DNA of 52,593 bases from Sinorhizobium shofinae (GCA_001704765.1 MBFK01000164.1:1-52593), one strand, 5' to 3'. Positions 8,196-18,656 are shown, counted from the stretch's first letter. The notes: generated by a model not told the origin, from the sequence alone. Program-made: numbers and translations.

Positions 8196-8555
8196 TCAAT
8201 GCCGCCGCGGCTCTTCCTTTTGTGGCAGCTGATCTATAACCGACAGTTTCGTCATCCTGTAACCCGCCTGATGTGCAGCTTTCGCCAACAGATGGGCCGA
8301 GATCGGCGCCGTCAGCACCAGGAAAAGGAAGCCGGCAAGTGCGCGGATAAAAACGGCGGGATCGAGCGAATGCAGCCCTGCCGCGACCAGCAGCAGGCCG
8401 GAACCGACGGTGCCCGCCTTGGAGGCCGCGTGCATGCGCGTGTAAAGATCCGGGAAGCGGATGAGACCCAGCGCCGCCAACAGCGAAAAGCACGCGCCAA
8501 CCACGATGATGATCGCGACCAGAAATGTAATCCCGGCAACGACAAGCGTCCCCAT
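8196..8555 (-). CDS. mnhG: Mrp/Pha cation:proton antiporter subunit G
   Basis: 119 residues with three membrane segments. The motif [20 protein letters not shown] is the signature of MnhG/MrpG/PhaG. It is a small subunit of the multi-protein Mrp antiporter, which exchanges Na+ or K+ for protons at the inner membrane, and is needed for complex assembly. Last gene of the operon; its ATG overlaps the stop of subunit F as ATGA. The open frame upstream of 8555 is a shadow of subunit F. The C-terminus is charged and longer than in Bacillus. Confidence 0.93.
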   Translation of the reverse strand: MGTLVVAGITFLVAIIIVVGACFSLLAALGLIRFPDLYTRMHAASKAGTVGSGLLLVAAGLHSLDPAVFIRALAGFLFLVLTAPISAHLLAKAAHQAGYRMTKLSVIDQLPQKEEPRRH

Positions 8556-8938
8556 CAGCGCCCTCCCCGGCGTTTGCGGCGGGTTGCCACAGGAGCCCGG
8601 CCCCGCTTCAAAGCTGGTTTTTCCCCCGGTAGGGCTGCGCGTAATCCCGCCTGCTCCGGTGCGAGGCCGCGTGTCAGGATAAAGCGCGCGAAGGCGACGG
8701 TGGCGAGGAAGCCGACAAGACCAAGGGCAATCCCGATGTCGATATAGAGGTTGAATCCAGTCTTGATCGCGATGACCGCGATGAACCCGATCGCAATCGC
8801 GACCAGCATATCGAGGCCGAGCACCCGATCCGGCAATGTCGGCCCGCGGATAATGCGCAGCACCGTCATCAGCAGGGCGAGAGACAGGAGCAGAAGTGCA
8901 AGGCTGGTCGCTGCAACCAGAACCGGTTCGGGCGTCAT
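8555..8938 (-). CDS. mnhF: Mrp/Pha cation:proton antiporter subunit F
   Basis: 127 residues. Three membrane spans cover about residues 8-85, with the conserved [18 protein letters not shown] motif of MnhF/PhaF between the first two. The C-terminal 35 residues are an Arg/Lys-rich cytoplasmic tail not found in Gram-positive homologues. It overlaps subunit E upstream by 4 bases and G downstream by 1 base, so translation is coupled. Confidence 0.92.
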   Translation of the reverse strand: MTPEPVLVAATSLALLLLSLALLMTVLRIIRGPTLPDRVLGLDMLVAIAIGFIAVIAIKTGFNLYIDIGIALGLVGFLATVAFARFILTRGLAPEQAGLRAALPGEKPALKRGRAPVATRRKRRGGR

Positions 8939-9411
8939 CGTTCGAAAGCCTCCCGAATGCGCCGCTCGAAGCCACGCGCAATCTCCTGCCGCAAGGCGCC
9001 CGGATCGGCGCAGTCAAGCGCGTGCACATAGAGGGTCTTGCGGTCCTCGGAAACATCAACGGAAAGCGTGCCGGGCGTGAGCGTGATGAGATTGGCGAGC
9101 AAAGTGATCTCGAAATCGCTCTTGGCGGTCAGCGGATAGGCGAAGATACCGGGCTTCAGCCCCATGCGCGAGCGCAAGACGAGAATGGCGACTTTGACCG
9201 CCGAGACGGCAAGCTGCTTGAAGAACAGAGCCGCAAGCAGCGCCAGCCGCAATGGTCTGAGCGGATAGGTGGCTGGCTGCAGCTCGCGCCGGATCAGCCA
9301 CAGGGACAAAGCGCCGACAGCAAAGCCGAGCACGAGGTTCGCCGGCGTGAAACTGGCGCTGATGGCACCCCAGACGACGGTAAAAATCAGATTGATCTGC
9401 AGGAATTTCAT
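8935..9411 (-). CDS. mnhE: Mrp/Pha cation:proton antiporter subunit E
   Basis: 158 residues. Two or three N-terminal membrane spans (about 4-75), then the cytoplasmic domain with [20 protein letters not shown] and YVHALD, the signature of MnhE/MrpE. MrpE supports assembly and activity of the antiporter core. The start at 9411 is fixed by the start/stop overlap (ATGA) with subunit D; the longer open frame to 9687 is a shadow of D. Confidence 0.92.
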   Translation of the reverse strand: MKFLQINLIFTVVWGAISASFTPANLVLGFAVGALSLWLIRRELQPATYPLRPLRLALLAALFFKQLAVSAVKVAILVLRSRMGLKPGIFAYPLTAKSDFEITLLANLITLTPGTLSVDVSEDRKTLYVHALDCADPGALRQEIARGFERRIREAFER

Positions 9412-10967
9412 CACGGCCCTCCTCCCGGAAAGACCGAATTCACATAGGCCGACGGCTCCGCTAGGCCTGCTGCCGCGTTCTGGATCAGCGCCAACAGCGG
9501 CTCGGGGTAAAGGCCGATCAACAAAGTCAGCCCGGTGAGCACCGCCAGCGGACCCAATGTCGCGGGCGACAGCGAAACCGCCTCGCCGGCCGCATGCGTC
9601 CCCTCCCGCCAGAAAGCCAGAAGGAAAAGGCGGCCGGTGACAATCGTTGTCAGGAATCCGGCAAGAAGAAGCGCGGCGGCAAGCCACCAGGCTCCGATAT
9701 CAAGAGCTGCCTTGACGAGCATGACCTTGGGCCAAAAGCCGGAAAAGGGCGGAAGCCCGGAGACGGCGAAACATAACATCAAGGTGAGCGCGGTAAATCC
9801 GGCATGCCGCCGGTAAAGGCCGGCGAGGCTGGCGATCGAGGAACTTGCCCCGAGGCGCATGGCGATCCCGGAGGCGAAGTAAAGGCCGGTCATCACAAGC
9901 ATGGAATGCAGCGCATAGAAGATGGCACCCCCAATGCCGCCAGGTCCACCGACGGCGATACCTGCGAGCATCGAGCCGATGCCGGAGACAATGAGGTAAC
10001 CGAGAATGCGGCGGAAATCCGTCTGCGCCAGTGCGCCGAGCACGCCGACAATCATCGTCAAGGCCCCGGCGACGGCGAGGACGAAACTCAGCTCCTCCCT
10101 TTCCACCGGGAAAAGCATGACCATCACGCGCACCAAGGCGTAGACGCCGACCTTCGTCAGCAAGCCTCCGAAGAGCGCGGACACGACGACGCGGGGGGTA
10201 TGGTAGGAGGCCGGCAGCCAGAAGTTCACCGGGAAGGCCGCCGCTTTCATGGCAAAGGCCAGCATGAAAAGGCCCGCCAACGTCACCAGCGGAGCGCTGT
10301 TGCGCAGTCCCTCGGCCTTTTTGGCGATATCGGCCATGTTGAGCGTCCCGAGCACGGCATAGAGATAGCCGGTCGCTATCAGGAACAGCGTCGTGGCGAC
10401 CAAATTAAGGAATCCGTATTTCACCGTGCCGTCGATCTGCTCAGGTTCTGAGCCAAGGACGAGAAGGCCGAAGGACGAGATCAGCAGCACCTCGAACCAA
10501 ACATAAAGATTGAAGACATCCCCGGTTAAAAAGGCGCCCGACACGCCAGCCATCAGCAACATCAGCAGCGGATAGAAGCCGTAGCGACGGCCACTGTCGT
10601 TGACATCGGCAAGCGAGAAGACGCCGGCCACGAGCGCGACAAGCGCCGCGGTAAAGGCGAATAGGGCTCCTGCCAGATCGGCGGTGAATGCGATGCCGAA
10701 GGGTGGCAACCAGCGCCCCATCACCATGGTAAGCGGCCCGTTCTCGGCAACCTCCCGCAGAAGCAACCCATCGATCAGCACGAGCCCGGCAAGGCCGATA
10801 ATGGTAATGGTCGGATGAAGACCGATCGGGCGGCGCAACATGACGAGGAGCGCACCGATCGCAAGGCACCAGGCGACCGGCAGGATCACCAGCCATGCGG
10901 CCGCCGTCGGCAGCGCGTGAACGAGCGCAGCGGAAAGATCGGCGGAAGGGGAGATCGAAGCGGCCAT
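9411..10967 (-). CDS. mnhD: Mrp/Pha cation:proton antiporter subunit D
   Basis: About 518 residues, a polytopic protein of the NuoN/NuoM-like proton-pumping family. Clear features are the VWFEVLLISSFGLLVLGSE segment with the conserved Glu of TM5, the KAAAFPVNFWLPASYHTPR loop with the conserved Lys and HTP-like motif, and GLPPFSGFWPK near the C-terminus. It is one of two large subunits thought to carry protons. ATG 10967 lies 7 bases after the stop of subunit C; ATG 11003, overlapping C by 29 bases, is the alternative, and neither has a strong ribosome site. Confidence 0.93.
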   Translation of the reverse strand: MAASISPSADLSAALVHALPTAAAWLVILPVAWCLAIGALLVMLRRPIGLHPTITIIGLAGLVLIDGLLLREVAENGPLTMVMGRWLPPFGIAFTADLAGALFAFTAALVALVAGVFSLADVNDSGRRYGFYPLLMLLMAGVSGAFLTGDVFNLYVWFEVLLISSFGLLVLGSEPEQIDGTVKYGFLNLVATTLFLIATGYLYAVLGTLNMADIAKKAEGLRNSAPLVTLAGLFMLAFAMKAAAFPVNFWLPASYHTPRVVVSALFGGLLTKVGVYALVRVMVMLFPVEREELSFVLAVAGALTMIVGVLGALAQTDFRRILGYLIVSGIGSMLAGIAVGGPGGIGGAIFYALHSMLVMTGLYFASGIAMRLGASSSIASLAGLYRRHAGFTALTLMLCFAVSGLPPFSGFWPKVMLVKAALDIGAWWLAAALLLAGFLTTIVTGRLFLLAFWREGTHAAGEAVSLSPATLGPLAVLTGLTLLIGLYPEPLLALIQNAAAGLAEPSAYVNSVFPGGGP

Positions 10968-10974
10968 GGCGCGG

Positions 10975-11355
10975 TCAATATCCAAGCGGGGGGACCGGCT
11001 CATTCACCGGTTCGGCAACGCGCATTTCGTCCGTGTTGTCGGTCGCAAGTTCGTTATAGGCGCGCCAGGAAAGAACGAGAAGGAAGGCGAAGAAGGAAAA
11101 GGAAATGACGATCGCCGTTAGGATCAATGCCTGGGGAAGCGCATTGGCTGCGGGAGCAGCGAGCGCGCCCGCCCCTTCGGGTATGACCGGCGGCACGCCG
11201 CGCGTCAGCCGGCCTCCCGTGAAGATCAGCAAGTTCACCGCATTGCCCAGGACAGCAACGCCCAAGAGCACGCGGATGATGAACTTCGAGAGCATGAGGT
11301 AGACGGCAACGCTGAAGAATATGCCGACGAGCAAGGCAAACCAGGCCTCCATCAC
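10975..11355 (-). CDS. mnhC: Mrp/Pha cation:proton antiporter subunit C
   Basis: 126 residues, related to NuoK. Three membrane spans; the motif [24 protein letters not shown] and [15 protein letters not shown] segment (here [15 protein letters not shown]) are typical of MnhC/PhaC. The C-terminal tail of about 25 residues is hydrophilic. Its start overlaps the end of subunit B by 4 bases. Confidence 0.93.
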   Translation of the reverse strand: MMEAWFALLVGIFFSVAVYLMLSKFIIRVLLGVAVLGNAVNLLIFTGGRLTRGVPPVIPEGAGALAAPAANALPQALILTAIVISFSFFAFLLVLSWRAYNELATDNTDEMRVAEPVNEPVPPLGY

Positions 11356-11771
11356 TCCCCTCCCCGCTCTTCGAGAGACAGCGCGATCGAACTGATGGCG
11401 CCCACCACGACCAGGTAAACGCCGGCATCGAAGAGGAACACGGTGGAGAGCGGAATCTCGACGCCGAGAATGGCCGGATAGATCCAGAGCCCGGTCATAA
11501 ACGGGACCCCTGCGAAGATCGAGATCAACCCCGCAAAGGTCGCTGTGAAGAGCCCGGCTCCGGCGATTGCCATCGGATGGAAGAAGATGGCCCGCCTCAC
11601 AGTCTCGACACCATGGGCCATGCCATAGATCGCCAGCGCCGAAACGGCAATCAAGCCGCCGATGAAGCCGCCGCCCGGCTCATTATGACCGCGCAGCAGC
11701 ACGAAGACGGAGAAGAGCACCATCAGGCTCGTGAGGACAGGGGCGACCGTGCGGAAGATGACCGACTTCAT
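11352..11771 (-). CDS. mnhB: Mrp/Pha cation:proton antiporter subunit B
   Basis: 139 residues, four membrane spans. [14 protein letters not shown] is the MnhB signature. In the first Sinorhizobium system (Pha1) A and B are fused in one protein; here they are two genes, which is the arrangement of the second rhizobial system (Pha2). The stop overlaps subunit C and the start overlaps subunit A by 4 bases. Confidence 0.93.
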   Translation of the reverse strand: MKSVIFRTVAPVLTSLMVLFSVFVLLRGHNEPGGGFIGGLIAVSALAIYGMAHGVETVRRAIFFHPMAIAGAGLFTATFAGLISIFAGVPFMTGLWIYPAILGVEIPLSTVFLFDAGVYLVVVGAISSIALSLEERGGE

Positions 11772-14143
11772 ACCCGTTCCTCCGCCGCACTTTCATCCGC
11801 GACAAGCTCCGCGGCCACGGCACGCTTGAGCGAGCCGGCCCTTAGCCGCACCAGCGCCAGGATCGCAAGGCCGGTAATCATCACCACGGCAATTTCGCCG
11901 AGCGTGTCCGTGGCGCGGAAATCGACGATGATGACGTTGACGACATTCGCCCCATGAGCAATCGATTTCGAGTAAAGGTTGAAGAACTCCGTCAGCGTCC
12001 TGTCGAAGGGCACAGCCGTGACCCTCAGCAGGAACAAGCCGAAGCCGAGGCCGCAGGCAAGCGCTATCGCCACGTCGCGCATTTTCTCTGGGAGCGGTCG
12101 GCGGTCGGCGGGCGAGAGCTGCAGACGGGTCATCACCAGCGCCAGCACGACGACCGACAGGGTTTCGATCATGAATTGCGTGAAGGACAGGTCCGGCGCA
12201 CCGTAAAGCAGGTAGATTACGGCGACAGCGAAACCCTGAATGCCGAGCGAGACGATCGCGGTCAGGCGGTCGGACGCGACCACAACGGCGAAGAGACCGG
12301 CGACGGCGATCGCCATGATTGCAAGCTCGTGCGCCGGAACGTCCGCGGAGAAGAAGGGAGCGCGCGGGAACTCGCCGTAGCGGAACGGCATTACCAGAAG
12401 GACGAGGGCGACCAGCGCGAAGGTGGCGGTCATGTAGACCTCGAAGCGGCCGCCTTGCAGTCGCCGCGTCAAAGCGACCGCAAAGCGCACGAGGCCGCGC
12501 ACGAATTGGTCGAAGCCCCGATCCGGCCCCCAGCCGATATCGGCGAGGATTGCCGTCATCCCCGCGCGCAAGCGGGCAAGATTGACGTAGAAGCCGCCGC
12601 CGAGCGCCACTGTCAGGACGGAGAGGGCGAACGGCAGACCGAGATGCGGCTCGAGCGATATTTCGACCGTCCTTGCCTCGCCGGCGATTGCCGAGGCCAT
12701 TGGCGACGAAATCAGCCGATGGGCGAGACCGGACATGAGCGCGATGGAGAAACCCTTTAGCGCGAGAACGGCCGGGCCGATCCAGAGAAGCAGCGGCGCC
12801 TCATGGACATGCTTTGGCATACTCACCCTCGGTCCCAGGAAGGGTTTCAGCGCGACGGCGAAGGCGACGGCAAACATCAGGGCGTTGCCGAGGACCGTCA
12901 GGATCGCGAAGAGCGCAGAGCGCAGGTCGAATGTGGAGAAGGCGAAATAGAGCTCTTCCTTCGCGAGGAACCCGAAGAAGGGCGGCAGGCCGCCCATGGA
13001 AAGCGCACCGGCAAGTGCGATGGCAAAGGTCAGCGGCATTGCCGAGCGCAGGCCGCCGAGCTCCGACAGATCGCGCGATCCGGTTTCGTGATCAAGGATA
13101 CCGGCCACCATGAACAGCGCGCCCTTGAACAGCGCATGGGCCACGAGATAGAGCGCTGCCGCTTCGATCGCGTGCGGCGAGCCGAGCCCAATCAACATCA
13201 CCAGCAAACCGAGCGACGACATCGTCGTATAGGCAAGCATCAGCTTCATATCGGTCTCGCGCACCGCAAGGGCCGCGCCGATCAGCAGCGTTGCGACGCC
13301 GAAGAGCGGCAGGAGGAGCTGCCATTCCGGCGTTCCGCCAAGGACCGGGTTGAGGCGCATCAACAGATAGACGCCCGCCTTCACCATTGTCGCCGAATGC
13401 AGATAGGCCGAAACCGGTGTCGGCGCCTCCATCGCATTCGGCAGCCAGAAGTGAAACGGAAACTGGGCCGACTTGGTGAATGCGCCGCCGAGGACCAGGA
13501 GCAGTGCGGCGAAATAGAAGGGGCTTTCCTTCAGCTCAGAGCCGAAAGAGAGAAGCAGCGAAAGCTGCGTGACACCGCTGACATTCCACAGGATCAGCAG
13601 CCCGGCGAGCAGCAGGAGACCGCCTCCCCCGGTCACGATCAGGGCCTGCAGCGCGGCCCGGCGCGCGGCCTCGCGGCCGTGATCGAAGCCGATCAGCAGG
13701 AAGGAGGTGATCGACGTCAGTTCCCAGAAGACGAAGAGCATCAGGAAACTGTCGGAGACGACGAGCCCCTGCATCGATCCCATGAACATCAGGATGAAGC
13801 AGAAGAACCGGCCCTGTTGAGGGTGGCCTTTCAAATAGCCGCCCGAATAGAGAACGATCAGCGCCCCGATACCGGAGATCAGAAGCACGAAGGTGAGCGA
13901 CAAACCGTCTATCAGCCAGGAAAAGCTGACATTGAAAGACGGTATCCACGCATAGCCGCCTGTCACGATTTCGCCGCTCGCGACGTCCGGAACGAAGCGA
14001 AGGAAATGCAAGAAAATCGCCGCAGGAGCAATGGCCAGAACCCAAGCGGCATTCTGCCCGAGAAAACGGGTCAGGACCGGAGCGACAAGGGCCGCAACGA
14101 AGGGAAGAGCGAGGGCCAGAAATGTCAGGGCCGTGACATCCAT
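11768..14143 (-). CDS. mnhA: Mrp/Pha cation:proton antiporter subunit A
   Basis: 791 residues, first gene of the seven-gene operon. The N-terminal two-thirds is a NuoL-like channel with [51 protein letters not shown] and [13 protein letters not shown]; the C-terminal part (about 600-780) is the MrpA-specific domain, including [18 protein letters not shown] and [14 protein letters not shown]. It probably forms the proton path together with subunit D. AAGGAG lies about 12 bases upstream of ATG 14143. Which cation is carried (Na+ or K+) cannot be read from the sequence; family work assigns Na+ more often to systems with separate A and B. Confidence 0.95.
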   Translation of the reverse strand: MDVTALTFLALALPFVAALVAPVLTRFLGQNAAWVLAIAPAAIFLHFLRFVPDVASGEIVTGGYAWIPSFNVSFSWLIDGLSLTFVLLISGIGALIVLYSGGYLKGHPQQGRFFCFILMFMGSMQGLVVSDSFLMLFVFWELTSITSFLLIGFDHGREAARRAALQALIVTGGGGLLLLAGLLILWNVSGVTQLSLLLSFGSELKESPFYFAALLLVLGGAFTKSAQFPFHFWLPNAMEAPTPVSAYLHSATMVKAGVYLLMRLNPVLGGTPEWQLLLPLFGVATLLIGAALAVRETDMKLMLAYTTMSSLGLLVMLIGLGSPHAIEAAALYLVAHALFKGALFMVAGILDHETGSRDLSELGGLRSAMPLTFAIALAGALSMGGLPPFFGFLAKEELYFAFSTFDLRSALFAILTVLGNALMFAVAFAVALKPFLGPRVSMPKHVHEAPLLLWIGPAVLALKGFSIALMSGLAHRLISSPMASAIAGEARTVEISLEPHLGLPFALSVLTVALGGGFYVNLARLRAGMTAILADIGWGPDRGFDQFVRGLVRFAVALTRRLQGGRFEVYMTATFALVALVLLVMPFRYGEFPRAPFFSADVPAHELAIMAIAVAGLFAVVVASDRLTAIVSLGIQGFAVAVIYLLYGAPDLSFTQFMIETLSVVVLALVMTRLQLSPADRRPLPEKMRDVAIALACGLGFGLFLLRVTAVPFDRTLTEFFNLYSKSIAHGANVVNVIIVDFRATDTLGEIAVVMITGLAILALVRLRAGSLKRAVAAELVADESAAEERV

Positions 14144-14396
14144 TGCCTTAGCATGCTCCTTCGCGTTTTGATCATCTGGTCAATTCGATATCGGACATAG
14201 AAGAAGGGCCGGTTCGCCTCAAGAGAAATCGGTCACGGCCTCAGTTATGCGGGCGGTTATACTGTGCAAAGTGCAGCAAAACCGCTGCTAAACGCTGGAC
14301 ATTGGCGGGGCCAGCGCGTCCGGTTCCCGTTTCACTGTTTGCCGGCGCGCGGCCTCGTTCCTATATAATCGCCGCAATCGAAAGGGAGTTTTAACA

Positions 14397-14804
14397 ATGG
14401 GCGACGCCGGGGCACGGAAAATGCAGAAGACCGACGAGGAGTGGCGGGCACAGCTGACACAGGAGCAATACCGGATCACGCGCGAACATGGCACCGAACG
14501 CCCCTTCACCGGTCCGTTTCTCAACGAGAAGCGACACGGCACCTATAGGTGCGTCTGCTGCGGCAGGGCACTCTTCCGTTCCGACACGAAATTCGATTCC
14601 GGTTGCGGCTGGCCGAGTTATTTCGCTCCGATCGACGAGCACGCCATTACCGAATATGTCGATCGATCGCATTTCATGGTGCGGACAGAAATCCGCTGCG
14701 CCGACTGCGATGCCCATCTCGGCCATGTCTTCCCCGACGGCCCTGTACCGACGGGTTTGCGCTACTGCCTGAACGGCACGGCGATGACCTTCGAGGAAGA
14801 TTGA
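14397..14804 (+). CDS. msrB: Peptide-methionine (R)-S-oxide reductase
   Basis: 135 residues. The zinc site is complete: Cys52/Cys55 (CVCC) and Cys101/Cys104 (CADC). The catalytic Cys124 is in GLRYCLNG, where most relatives have RYCx[10 protein letters not shown] holds Cys70, a possible resolving cysteine, and [10 protein letters not shown] is the substrate-side motif. It repairs the R form of oxidised methionine, with thioredoxin as the usual donor. Ribosome site AAAGGGAG precedes the ATG. The gene is divergent from the Mrp operon, with a 253-base shared upstream region. Confidence 0.95.
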   Translation: MGDAGARKMQKTDEEWRAQLTQEQYRITREHGTERPFTGPFLNEKRHGTYRCVCCGRALFRSDTKFDSGCGWPSYFAPIDEHAITEYVDRSHFMVRTEIRCADCDAHLGHVFPDGPVPTGLRYCLNGTAMTFEED

Positions 14805-14999
14805 GGAACACGCGCCTCTGTTCCGCGCGGAACAGATAAGGCGTGGCGGCTGGACTATCGAATTGGAGTTGATTTCGGAACGTTTGGGAAAGGCCGATGC
14901 GATATCTTACAGCCATTGCAAGGGGCCTTTACGCATCCCGTGAAACGCGCGACTCTATGAGGGAAAGCGGCAGGTAAGAAACCGAAGGATGCTCTCCGC

Positions 15000-15494
15000 A
15001 TGCGCCGCGTCTTTTTTGCATTCACTCTTCTCCCGGGGCTCGCCTTGCCCGCTGCCGCGCAGGACGATTGGCATCCCTATTCCAATCCCCGTTTTGGCTA
15101 CACGGTCGAGATCCCGCCGGGTTTCGAGATGCACCAACAGGCCGACAATAACGACGGCGCGAGTTTCCACGCCGACGACAATGGGGCGACGCTGGTCGTG
15201 TTCGGCACCCACCCCCCAGCCGGCGATTTCGAGACGGACGTCGCCGATCGGATCGGCTACGAGAAAGACGACAATTGGAGGATCCTCTACTCGCGCGTCA
15301 CACCCGCCTGGGCGAGCTTCTCGGGCGCTCGTGGCCGGGAGGTCTTCTACACGCGGGCGATCGCGCTCTGCGATGGCAGCGCCGCCTATTTCCGGCTGCA
15401 ATATCGCAAATCGAAGCTGACGAGTTTCGACGGCGTCATCTCGCGCATGGCAGCAGCGCTGCGCCCCTCGGACGATTGTCAGCCTCCTGAGTGA
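15000..15494 (+). CDS. Secreted protein of unknown function
   Basis: 164 residues. Residues 1-20 form a clear signal peptide (cleavage after AAA, before QDD). The mature part begins WHPYSNPRFGYTVEIPPGF, a beta-rich opening like that of PsbP-related and other small periplasmic lipocalin-like proteins, and contains two cysteines (near the LCDGSAAYF segment and near the C-terminus) that could pair. No enzyme motif is seen. It stands alone between msrB and the hemolysin III gene. The function is unknown. Confidence 0.7.
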   Translation: MRRVFFAFTLLPGLALPAAAQDDWHPYSNPRFGYTVEIPPGFEMHQQADNNDGASFHADDNGATLVVFGTHPPAGDFETDVADRIGYEKDDNWRILYSRVTPAWASFSGARGREVFYTRAIALCDGSAAYFRLQYRKSKLTSFDGVISRMAAALRPSDDCQPPE

Positions 15495-15528
15495 GGGGGT
15501 AGGCGTTGCGGCTTGACGATCCCGCCGA

Positions 15529-16191
15529 TCAGGCGGCGGCTGCATCACTGATGCAACTGAGGACGGCGGAATAGTGCACGGCCGAGCCGGCAACGACGAA
15601 GCCGTGCCAGATGGCGTTCTGGAAGCGTAGCCGCTCCCAGACATGGAAGATGATGCCGATCGAATAGATGACACCGCCTACGACGACGAGAACCAAGGTC
15701 GTAGCGTTCAGGGCGGCGAACAAGGACTTTGCCGCAACAACGCCACCCCAGCCCATGGCCAGGTAAAGAAGGATCGCCAACCGGTCGAAGCGTCCCGGAA
15801 AAAGACATTTGATCGCGATGCCGAGGAGGGCGACCGCCCAAATGCCGATGAGCATCGAAAAGAGGAACGGATCATCCCAGCCGCGCTGGAGAAAGGGGGT
15901 ATAGGTTGCGGCGATCAGCACGAAAATGGCGGAATGGTCCAGGCGACGCAGGAGCCACTTCGTCCGGCAGACGGGATAGAGATTGTAGAGAAACGATACC
16001 GACAAGGTGAGGACGAGGCCCGCGCCGTAGATCCAGGCAGCAGCAAGCTGTCCGGAGGTGCTCCAGACCGTTGCATAGAATATCAAGGCTGTGACGCCGA
16101 CGAGCGCGGCGGAAAGGCCGATGCCGTGGACAATCCCGTCGGCGATCAGTTCCGACCGGTCATAGCTCCATTTGACCTCGCTGATATCCAC
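15529..16191 (-). CDS. Hemolysin III/PAQR family membrane protein
   Basis: 220 residues with seven predicted membrane spans. The family's conserved residues are present: GIVHGIGL near the start, the SFLYNLYP segment, RRLDHSAIFVLIAATYTPF in the middle and IWHGFVVAGSAVHY near the end; the Asp and His residues form the metal site of the PAQR fold. Members (HlyIII, YqfA/TrhA) are linked to membrane fluidity and energetics; the hemolysin name is historical and toxicity should not be assumed. Confidence 0.9.
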   Translation of the reverse strand: MDISEVKWSYDRSELIADGIVHGIGLSAALVGVTALIFYATVWSTSGQLAAAWIYGAGLVLTLSVSFLYNLYPVCRTKWLLRRLDHSAIFVLIAATYTPFLQRGWDDPFLFSMLIGIWAVALLGIAIKCLFPGRFDRLAILLYLAMGWGGVVAAKSLFAALNATTLVLVVVGGVIYSIGIIFHVWERLRFQNAIWHGFVVAGSAVHYSAVLSCISDAAAA

Positions 16192-16473
16192 GCGGCCCCT
16201 CCAGATCCCGCATCGCTTCCGATATCGGCACGTGTCCCTGGACCGCAGTGACCTGGTCGAACAAACTCGCCCCCACCGTGGCCCCTTCCGACGGATCGAT
16301 TCATCGTGCCACAGAGATTATTGCCGGCAAAGCGCCGGATTGGGGCGAAAGGATCAAATTCTGCAACGCACTACAACAATTCGTCGTCCTCCGCCGCGGC
16401 GGCCACATCCGGGTGGAAAGCTATGATCGCAGCCGGGGTCGAGAGCCCATCCGCGCGACAGCGAAAGGCCGCT

Positions 16474-16818
16474 TCACCTCGTGCGGGAAGCGACTTCCGC
16501 GGCGCAGGTCTGGCAGAGCGGCGCGTGCGGCACCGCGTGCAGTCTTTCCTGAGAAATTGGATCCCCGCAGCGCACGCAGATACCGTATGTTCCGGCCGCA
16601 ATCCGGTCGAGAGCCGCATCGATGGCGCGAATCTCTCCCTGGCCTGCTAGGCCGAGTCCTTCCAGCACTTCATCGTTTTCCCGCTCTGTGACGCGGTCCG
16701 GCACGTCGGCATTCATCGGCTGGTCCAGATCTTCTTCAATCTTCACCAGACGGCCATAGAGTTCGTCTTTGCGGCGCAGAAGCTTTTCGCGGAAATCATC
16801 AAGCGCGTATTTGTCCAT
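16474..16818 (-). CDS. DksA/TraR family C4 zinc-finger protein
   Basis: 114 residues. An N-terminal helical hairpin (FREKLLRRKDELYGRLVKIEEDL) is followed by the C4 zinc finger CVRCGDPISQERLHAVPHAPLCQTCA-type sequence with cysteines in two CxxC pairs. It is shorter than DksA itself and lacks the DxxDxA tip in its usual form, so it is a DksA-like paralogue that may bind the RNA polymerase secondary channel. ATG 16818 is preferred (GGGAGC upstream); the frame is open to 16863. It lies 57 bases downstream of the universal stress protein on the same strand and may share its transcript. Confidence 0.88.
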   Translation of the reverse strand: MDKYALDDFREKLLRRKDELYGRLVKIEEDLDQPMNADVPDRVTERENDEVLEGLGLAGQGEIRAIDAALDRIAAGTYGICVRCGDPISQERLHAVPHAPLCQTCAAEVASRTR

Positions 16819-16875
16819 TGCGGGGGCTCCCTTGGGTCGCGGCACAGCAAAGCCGCACCGCATTCTTCTTGTTGG

Positions 16876-17298
16876 TTAGCGATCGACGAGAACGGCGCAG
16901 GGGCAATGGCTGACCACGCGGCTGGCGGTCGAACCGATGAAATAGTCGATCAGGCCCGGACGGTGCGACGCGATGATCACGAGGTCCGCGTTCTCTTCCT
17001 TGGCGAGCGCGTTGATGGTGCCGGCCGCCCCGCCCGTGCGGATTTCAATCCGTCCTTTGATGCCATGCTTGGTCTTCAGCGCCTCCAGCGTCTTGACCGC
17101 ATGCCTGCGCGATTCCTCGATCATCTCGAGCGGGAAATCGACGATCATATAGCCCTGAGCATAGGCGTTGAGATCCTCGACGACGTTGAGGAGGATGATC
17201 TCCCCTCCCTCGTCGATCAGTTTTTCGGCGATACCGAGAACGGATTCGCCGTGTTCGAGCTGATCCATCGCGATCGGGACGATAATCTTCTTGTACAT
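16876..17298 (-). CDS. Universal stress protein, UspA family
   Basis: 140 residues, one Usp domain. The strand MYKKIIVPIAMD, the long middle helix and the C-terminal ATP-binding motif (ASHRPGLIDYFIGSTASRVV, the G-2x-G-9x-G-S/T pattern) are all present, so it is probably an ATP-binding member. The pairing with a DksA-like protein suggests a stress or slow-growth role. AGGAGCGT precedes the ATG. Confidence 0.92.
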   Translation of the reverse strand: MYKKIIVPIAMDQLEHGESVLGIAEKLIDEGGEIILLNVVEDLNAYAQGYMIVDFPLEMIEESRRHAVKTLEALKTKHGIKGRIEIRTGGAAGTINALAKEENADLVIIASHRPGLIDYFIGSTASRVVSHCPCAVLVDR

Positions 17299-17660
17299 AC
17301 AGATACGCTCCTTCTATTGCGTTCCCGGTCGCCGGCTGGAAAACGAGGCGATCCTTCGGACCTGAGGGCGGAACCTGGTGGAATGCGCCCTTCCGCCTTT
17401 TCTCGCCCTGCTGGGCCGAAATTGAGCGGAGGCGGCGATTCCGACCATGATCGAAATCAAATCGGCCACCACTCTCGCGCTCGCACCATCTAAGATGAGG
17501 TAGCGCGACGGCCGCGACCGTCAACGTTCATCGAACACAACATCAAGTAATATAATAGCTTTCCCGAACTCCTTCACGTGCTCATATTGGGTTACAGTTT
17601 AGCGCGCCACGGCAAGTGTATGCGGGGCGCCTCCGAAAGGCGTAGCTCAAGGAAAAGACA
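17299..17660. other. Divergent intergenic region, usp / VOC gene
   Basis: About 360 bases. An AT-rich island around 17545-17600 (with AATATAATAG) stands out and could be a promoter for either gene. No dyad or terminator was recognised. Confidence 0.4.
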
Positions 17661-18539
17661 ATGCAATCGCAGCCTGTGACCAACCTTCCTGCCGATCACG
17701 CGGTGGCGATGCCCGCCTATGTCGACCGGGCGCATCTCATCGTTCAGGACCTGCCGATGGTCTCGGCCTGGTATCAAAGGATGCTCGGCCTCGCTCCGCT
17801 CGATACGAGCGCAAGCGGAGAGACGCTTGGGGTCGCCGGAAGGCCCCTGTTGACGCTGACGGCGGACGCGGACGCGGCAAGGGCGCCGCGCAACGCACCC
17901 GGCCTCTTCCACACGGCCTTCCTCGTGCCGAACCGCCACGCGTTGGGACGCTGGCTCGCCCATGCCGCGAACAACGGCGTTCGCCTCCAGGGCGCCTCCG
18001 ACCACCTCGTCAGCGAAGCGATCTATCTCGCCGACCCGGAGGGCAATGGTATCGAGATATACCGCGATCGACCGCGCAGCGAATGGCATTACCAGGCGGA
18101 CGGTACGATCGCGATGAACACGTTGCCGCTTGACCTGCAGTCGCTCTATGACGAGGCTCCGAAGGAGGGTTGGAACGGCCTTGCCGACGGCACCGTGATC
18201 GGTCACATCCATCTGCAAGTCTCCGACATACCGCAGGCCGACTCCTTCTTCCGCGACGTCCTGGGCCTCGATCTGATGGCGCGCTATCCGGGAGCGAGCT
18301 TCTTCGCCTCGGGCAAGTACCACCATCACGTCGCGGCCAATATCTGGAACTCGCGCGGGGCGGCGAAACGCCAGGGCAGCATGACAGGCCTCTCCGACTA
18401 CACGATCCGTTTCAGGGAGGCAGACAGGCTCGCAACAGCGATCCGGAAGCTTGACGAGCTCCAGATACCCGTGCGCGAGGACAGTGGCATTCATCGTCTC
18501 ACCGACCCGTGGGGTATCGGTCTCAATCTCGCCGGTTAG
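17661..18539 (+). CDS. Two-domain VOC protein, catechol 2,3-dioxygenase-like (CatE type)
   Basis: 292 residues with two vicinal-oxygen-chelate domains (about 20-135 and 170-285). Putative metal ligands are His in DRAHLIVQD, His in GLFHTAFLVP, Glu in GNGIEIYRD, and a further His in IGHIHLQVSD with the HHHVAAN segment. The layout matches CatE/YfiE-like ring-cleaving dioxygenases. The physiological substrate cannot be inferred and no aromatic pathway genes are adjacent. A purine-rich AAGGAAAAGAC precedes the ATG. Confidence 0.85.
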   Translation: MQSQPVTNLPADHAVAMPAYVDRAHLIVQDLPMVSAWYQRMLGLAPLDTSASGETLGVAGRPLLTLTADADAARAPRNAPGLFHTAFLVPNRHALGRWLAHAANNGVRLQGASDHLVSEAIYLADPEGNGIEIYRDRPRSEWHYQADGTIAMNTLPLDLQSLYDEAPKEGWNGLADGTVIGHIHLQVSDIPQADSFFRDVLGLDLMARYPGASFFASGKYHHHVAANIWNSRGAAKRQGSMTGLSDYTIRFREADRLATAIRKLDELQIPVREDSGIHRLTDPWGIGLNLAG

Positions 18540-18656
18540 ACGCCACCCAGCGGTGCGCACGCTCGTCGGCCATCGCTGACACCCCCAGAATACGCCCGCC
18601 TTTCCCCATTTCTGTTATCTTCTCATGTAAGCATAGTTGCAGGAGGGAGGCAGGAA

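Noticed and set aside
12803..14200. 465-codon plus-strand frame
   Set aside because: Antisense shadow of antiporter subunit A, rich in Gln/Arg/Glu with no family motif.
16248..16691. Plus-strand frame of 147 codons between the hemolysin III and DksA-like genes
   Set aside because: Its second half is antisense to the DksA-like gene and the first half has no motif or ribosome site.
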